Of a stretch of DNA of 7,811 nucleotides, positions 6,786 to 7,811 are shown in pieces. The notes under the pieces are model-generated. The model did not search any database. It saw only the letters and a list, made by a program, of their open reading frames with translations, and was not told the origin of the DNA. Where the stretch lies: assembly GCA_038239195.1 (NCBI GenBank), contig JBBSEZ010000461.1, forward strand, positions 1 to 7,811. The letters run 5' to 3'. The position numbers and the translations under genes are program-made. Source of the DNA: JBBSEZ01 sp038239195. Lineage in GTDB: Bacteria > Planctomycetota > Planctomycetia > Gemmatales > Gemmataceae. The stretch's first letter is position 1; each line of letters opens with the position of its first letter.

Positions 6786-6791
6786 TACAAT
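6786..6791 (+). promoter_or_regulatory. Candidate -10 box of the prenyltransferase-repeat gene
   Basis: TACAAT matches five of six bases of the sigma70 -10 consensus and is AT-rich against a GC-rich background. The -35 region is weak (CTGCCC at 6763-6768 with a 17-bp spacer). Transcription would begin near 6798 and leave a leader of about 32 nt before the ATG at 6830. No good Shine-Dalgarno sequence is visible in that leader. Confidence 0.45.
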
Positions 6792-6829
6792 GCTCTCATC
6801 GACCCACCCGCTGGCCCGTGGTCTCCCTC

Positions 6830-7771
6830 ATGCCTGCCGAGCCCTACCTGTTGCGCCTGACTGCTCGCCTGGCCGAGGCCCTCGCCCGTCTGCCCGCCGA
6901 CGAGCGCGCCCTGCACGCCCGGTTCGTGACGGCGGCCCAAGCCCCCGAGGGCGGGTTCACCGACCGCCACGGCGGGGCCGACCTCTACTACACCGGGTTC
7001 GCCCTGCGCTCCCTCGCCGTGCTCGACGCGCTGACGCCCGAGGTCTGCGAGCGCACCGGGGCCTACCTCAAGGGCAACCTCAACCGCGAGGCCAGCGTCG
7101 TCGATTTCTTCTCGCTGCTCTACTCCTGCCTGCTCGTCCAGGCCGGGGGCGGGCCCAACGTCCTGGCCGGCGCCCCACCCGACTGGCCCGCGCGCGTCGC
7201 CACAACCCTTGAGGGCTTTCGCACCGCCGACGGCGGCTACGCCAAGGGCCCGGGCGGCGCCTCGGGCAGCACCTACCACACCTTCCTCGTCGCGCTGTGC
7301 TACCAGCTCCTCGGCCGCGAGGTGCCGCGCCCCGACGAGATCGTGCGCTTCGTGCTATCGCGCCGCCGCGAGGACGGCGGGTTCGTCGAGATCGCGCCGA
7401 TGCGCCGGGGCGGCACCAACCCGACCGCTGCCGCCGTGGGCCTCTTGCAGATCGTCGAGCCGGTCGTGCCGGCCTTCACCGAAGAGGTGCGCGGGGGCGC
7501 GATCGAATTCCTGGTCGAGATGCCGTCGTTCGAGGGCGGGATGCGCGCCAATGCCCGGGCGCCGCTGGCCGACCTGCTCTCCACGTTCACCGCCTGCTGG
7601 ACGCTGGAGCAGTTGGGCGCGCTCGACCGCATCGACGCGGAGCGGACGCGCGGCTACGTCGAGCCGCTGGCGTGCGCGGAGGGCGGCTTCCACGGGGGGC
7701 TGTGGGACGAAGGGAGCGACGTCGAATACACTTTCTACGGGCTGGGGGCGCTGGCGCTGTTCGCGCCCTGA
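6830..7771 (+). CDS. Prenyltransferase/squalene-oxidase repeat protein, protein-prenyltransferase beta-subunit-like but without zinc ligands
   Basis: This 313-residue alpha-alpha barrel-type protein has five GG repeats: APEGGFTDRHGGADLYYTGF (38-57), TADGGYAKGPGGASGSTYHTF (132-152), REDGGFVEIAPMRRGGTNPT (180-199), SFEGGMRANARAPLADLLSTF (233-253) and CAEGGFHGGLWDEGSDVEYTF (282-302). Their order and spacing resemble the beta subunit of geranylgeranyl transferase type II. In that enzyme zinc is held by a D-x-C in the fourth of these repeats and a His in D-x-x-H of the fifth. Here the aligned positions read D248-L-L250 and D297-V-E-Y300, so Cys and His are both absent. There is no D-x-D-D of squalene cyclases either. 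Databases would call it a prenyltransferase, but activity is doubtful and a binding or scaffold role is possible. No signal peptide is seen. ATG 6830 was chosen because homology begins there; GTG 6818 is an in-frame alternative. The frame remains open further upstream, but only antisense to the acyl-CoA synthetase. Confidence 0.85.
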   Translation: MPAEPYLLRLTARLAEALARLPADERALHARFVTAAQAPEGGFTDRHGGADLYYTGFALRSLAVLDALTPEVCERTGAYLKGNLNREASVVDFFSLLYSCLLVQAGGGPNVLAGAPPDWPARVATTLEGFRTADGGYAKGPGGASGSTYHTFLVALCYQLLGREVPRPDEIVRFVLSRRREDGGFVEIAPMRRGGTNPTAAAVGLLQIVEPVVPAFTEEVRGGAIEFLVEMPSFEGGMRANARAPLADLLSTFTACWTLEQLGALDRIDAERTRGYVEPLACAEGGFHGGLWDEGSDVEYTFYGLGALALFAP

Positions 7772-7790
7772 CTGGGAGCGGGATTGGGGC

Positions 7791-7811
7791 GTAGGGTGGG
7801 CCGAGTCTTCG
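7791..7811. repeat. Partial palindromic intergenic repeat, cut by the window edge
   Basis: The last 21 bases, beginning GTAGGGTGGGCCGAG, look like the left arm of a palindromic intergenic repeat that I recall as frequent in planctomycete genomes, where GTAGGGTGGG(C/T)CGAG is followed by a loop and a complementary CCCACC arm. The right arm would lie beyond the window, so the assignment rests on recollection and on the position 19 bp after a stop codon. Confidence 0.4.

Noticed and set aside
6515..6829. Upstream extension of the repeat-protein reading frame by 105 codons
   Set aside because: It runs antisense to the synthetase N-terminus and past its promoter, shows no homology, and the family similarity begins only after the ATG at 6830.
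1..7811. CRISPR array, tRNA, rRNA, insertion sequence or phage genes
   Set aside because: No regularly spaced repeats, cloverleaf-like sequence, transposase motif or phage protein was seen on either strand.

Overview
The window looks like chromosomal DNA of a very GC-rich bacterium, most likely a planctomycete (Planctomycetota, Gemmata/Isosphaera-like or an uncultured relative). The best evidence is the adjacent pair of a PSCyt1-DUF1549-DUF1553 protein and a DUF1501 protein, which is strongly expanded in Planctomycetes, although Verrucomicrobia and some Acidobacteria also carry it. No rRNA, tRNA, CRISPR array, transposase or phage gene was found.

Layout. Bases 1-137 are a G-homopolymer-rich, non-coding stretch with a perfect 11-bp inverted repeat. 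On the minus strand, 1105-138 encodes an MBL-fold metallo-hydrolase broken by a frame change at about 828-836. The two frames join exactly where the metal-binding HxHxDH loop should be, so that loop is missing. A divergent intergenic region (1106-1357) holds a palindrome, a hairpin followed by five T, and a candidate promoter. It leads into a plus-strand two-gene unit: a secreted cytochrome-like protein with two CxxCH motifs (1358-3592) and, 12 nt later, a Tat-type exported DUF1501 protein (3605-5011). A minus-strand acyl-CoA synthetase (6667-5024) converges on that unit with a 12-nt gap. Divergent from the synthetase, after 162 nt with candidate promoters on both strands, is a 313-residue protein of the prenyltransferase/squalene-oxidase repeat family (6830-7771). 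The window ends in what looks like the left arm of a dispersed planctomycete repeat.

How the genes relate. The only convincing operon is the cytochrome/DUF1501 pair. Both products carry export signals, so they probably act together outside the cytoplasm in a redox or hydrolytic process that is not established for these families. The acyl-CoA synthetase is cytoplasmic and appears monocistronic. The repeat protein lacks the zinc ligands of protein prenyltransferases, so its product name should not be read as an activity. The MBL gene is either a pseudogene or an assembly error.

I see no clearly new multi-gene system. The points most worth a second look are the precise loss of the metal site in the MBL gene, the zinc-less prenyltransferase-like protein, the second CxxCH motif inside DUF1549, and the structured leader at 1171-1313.
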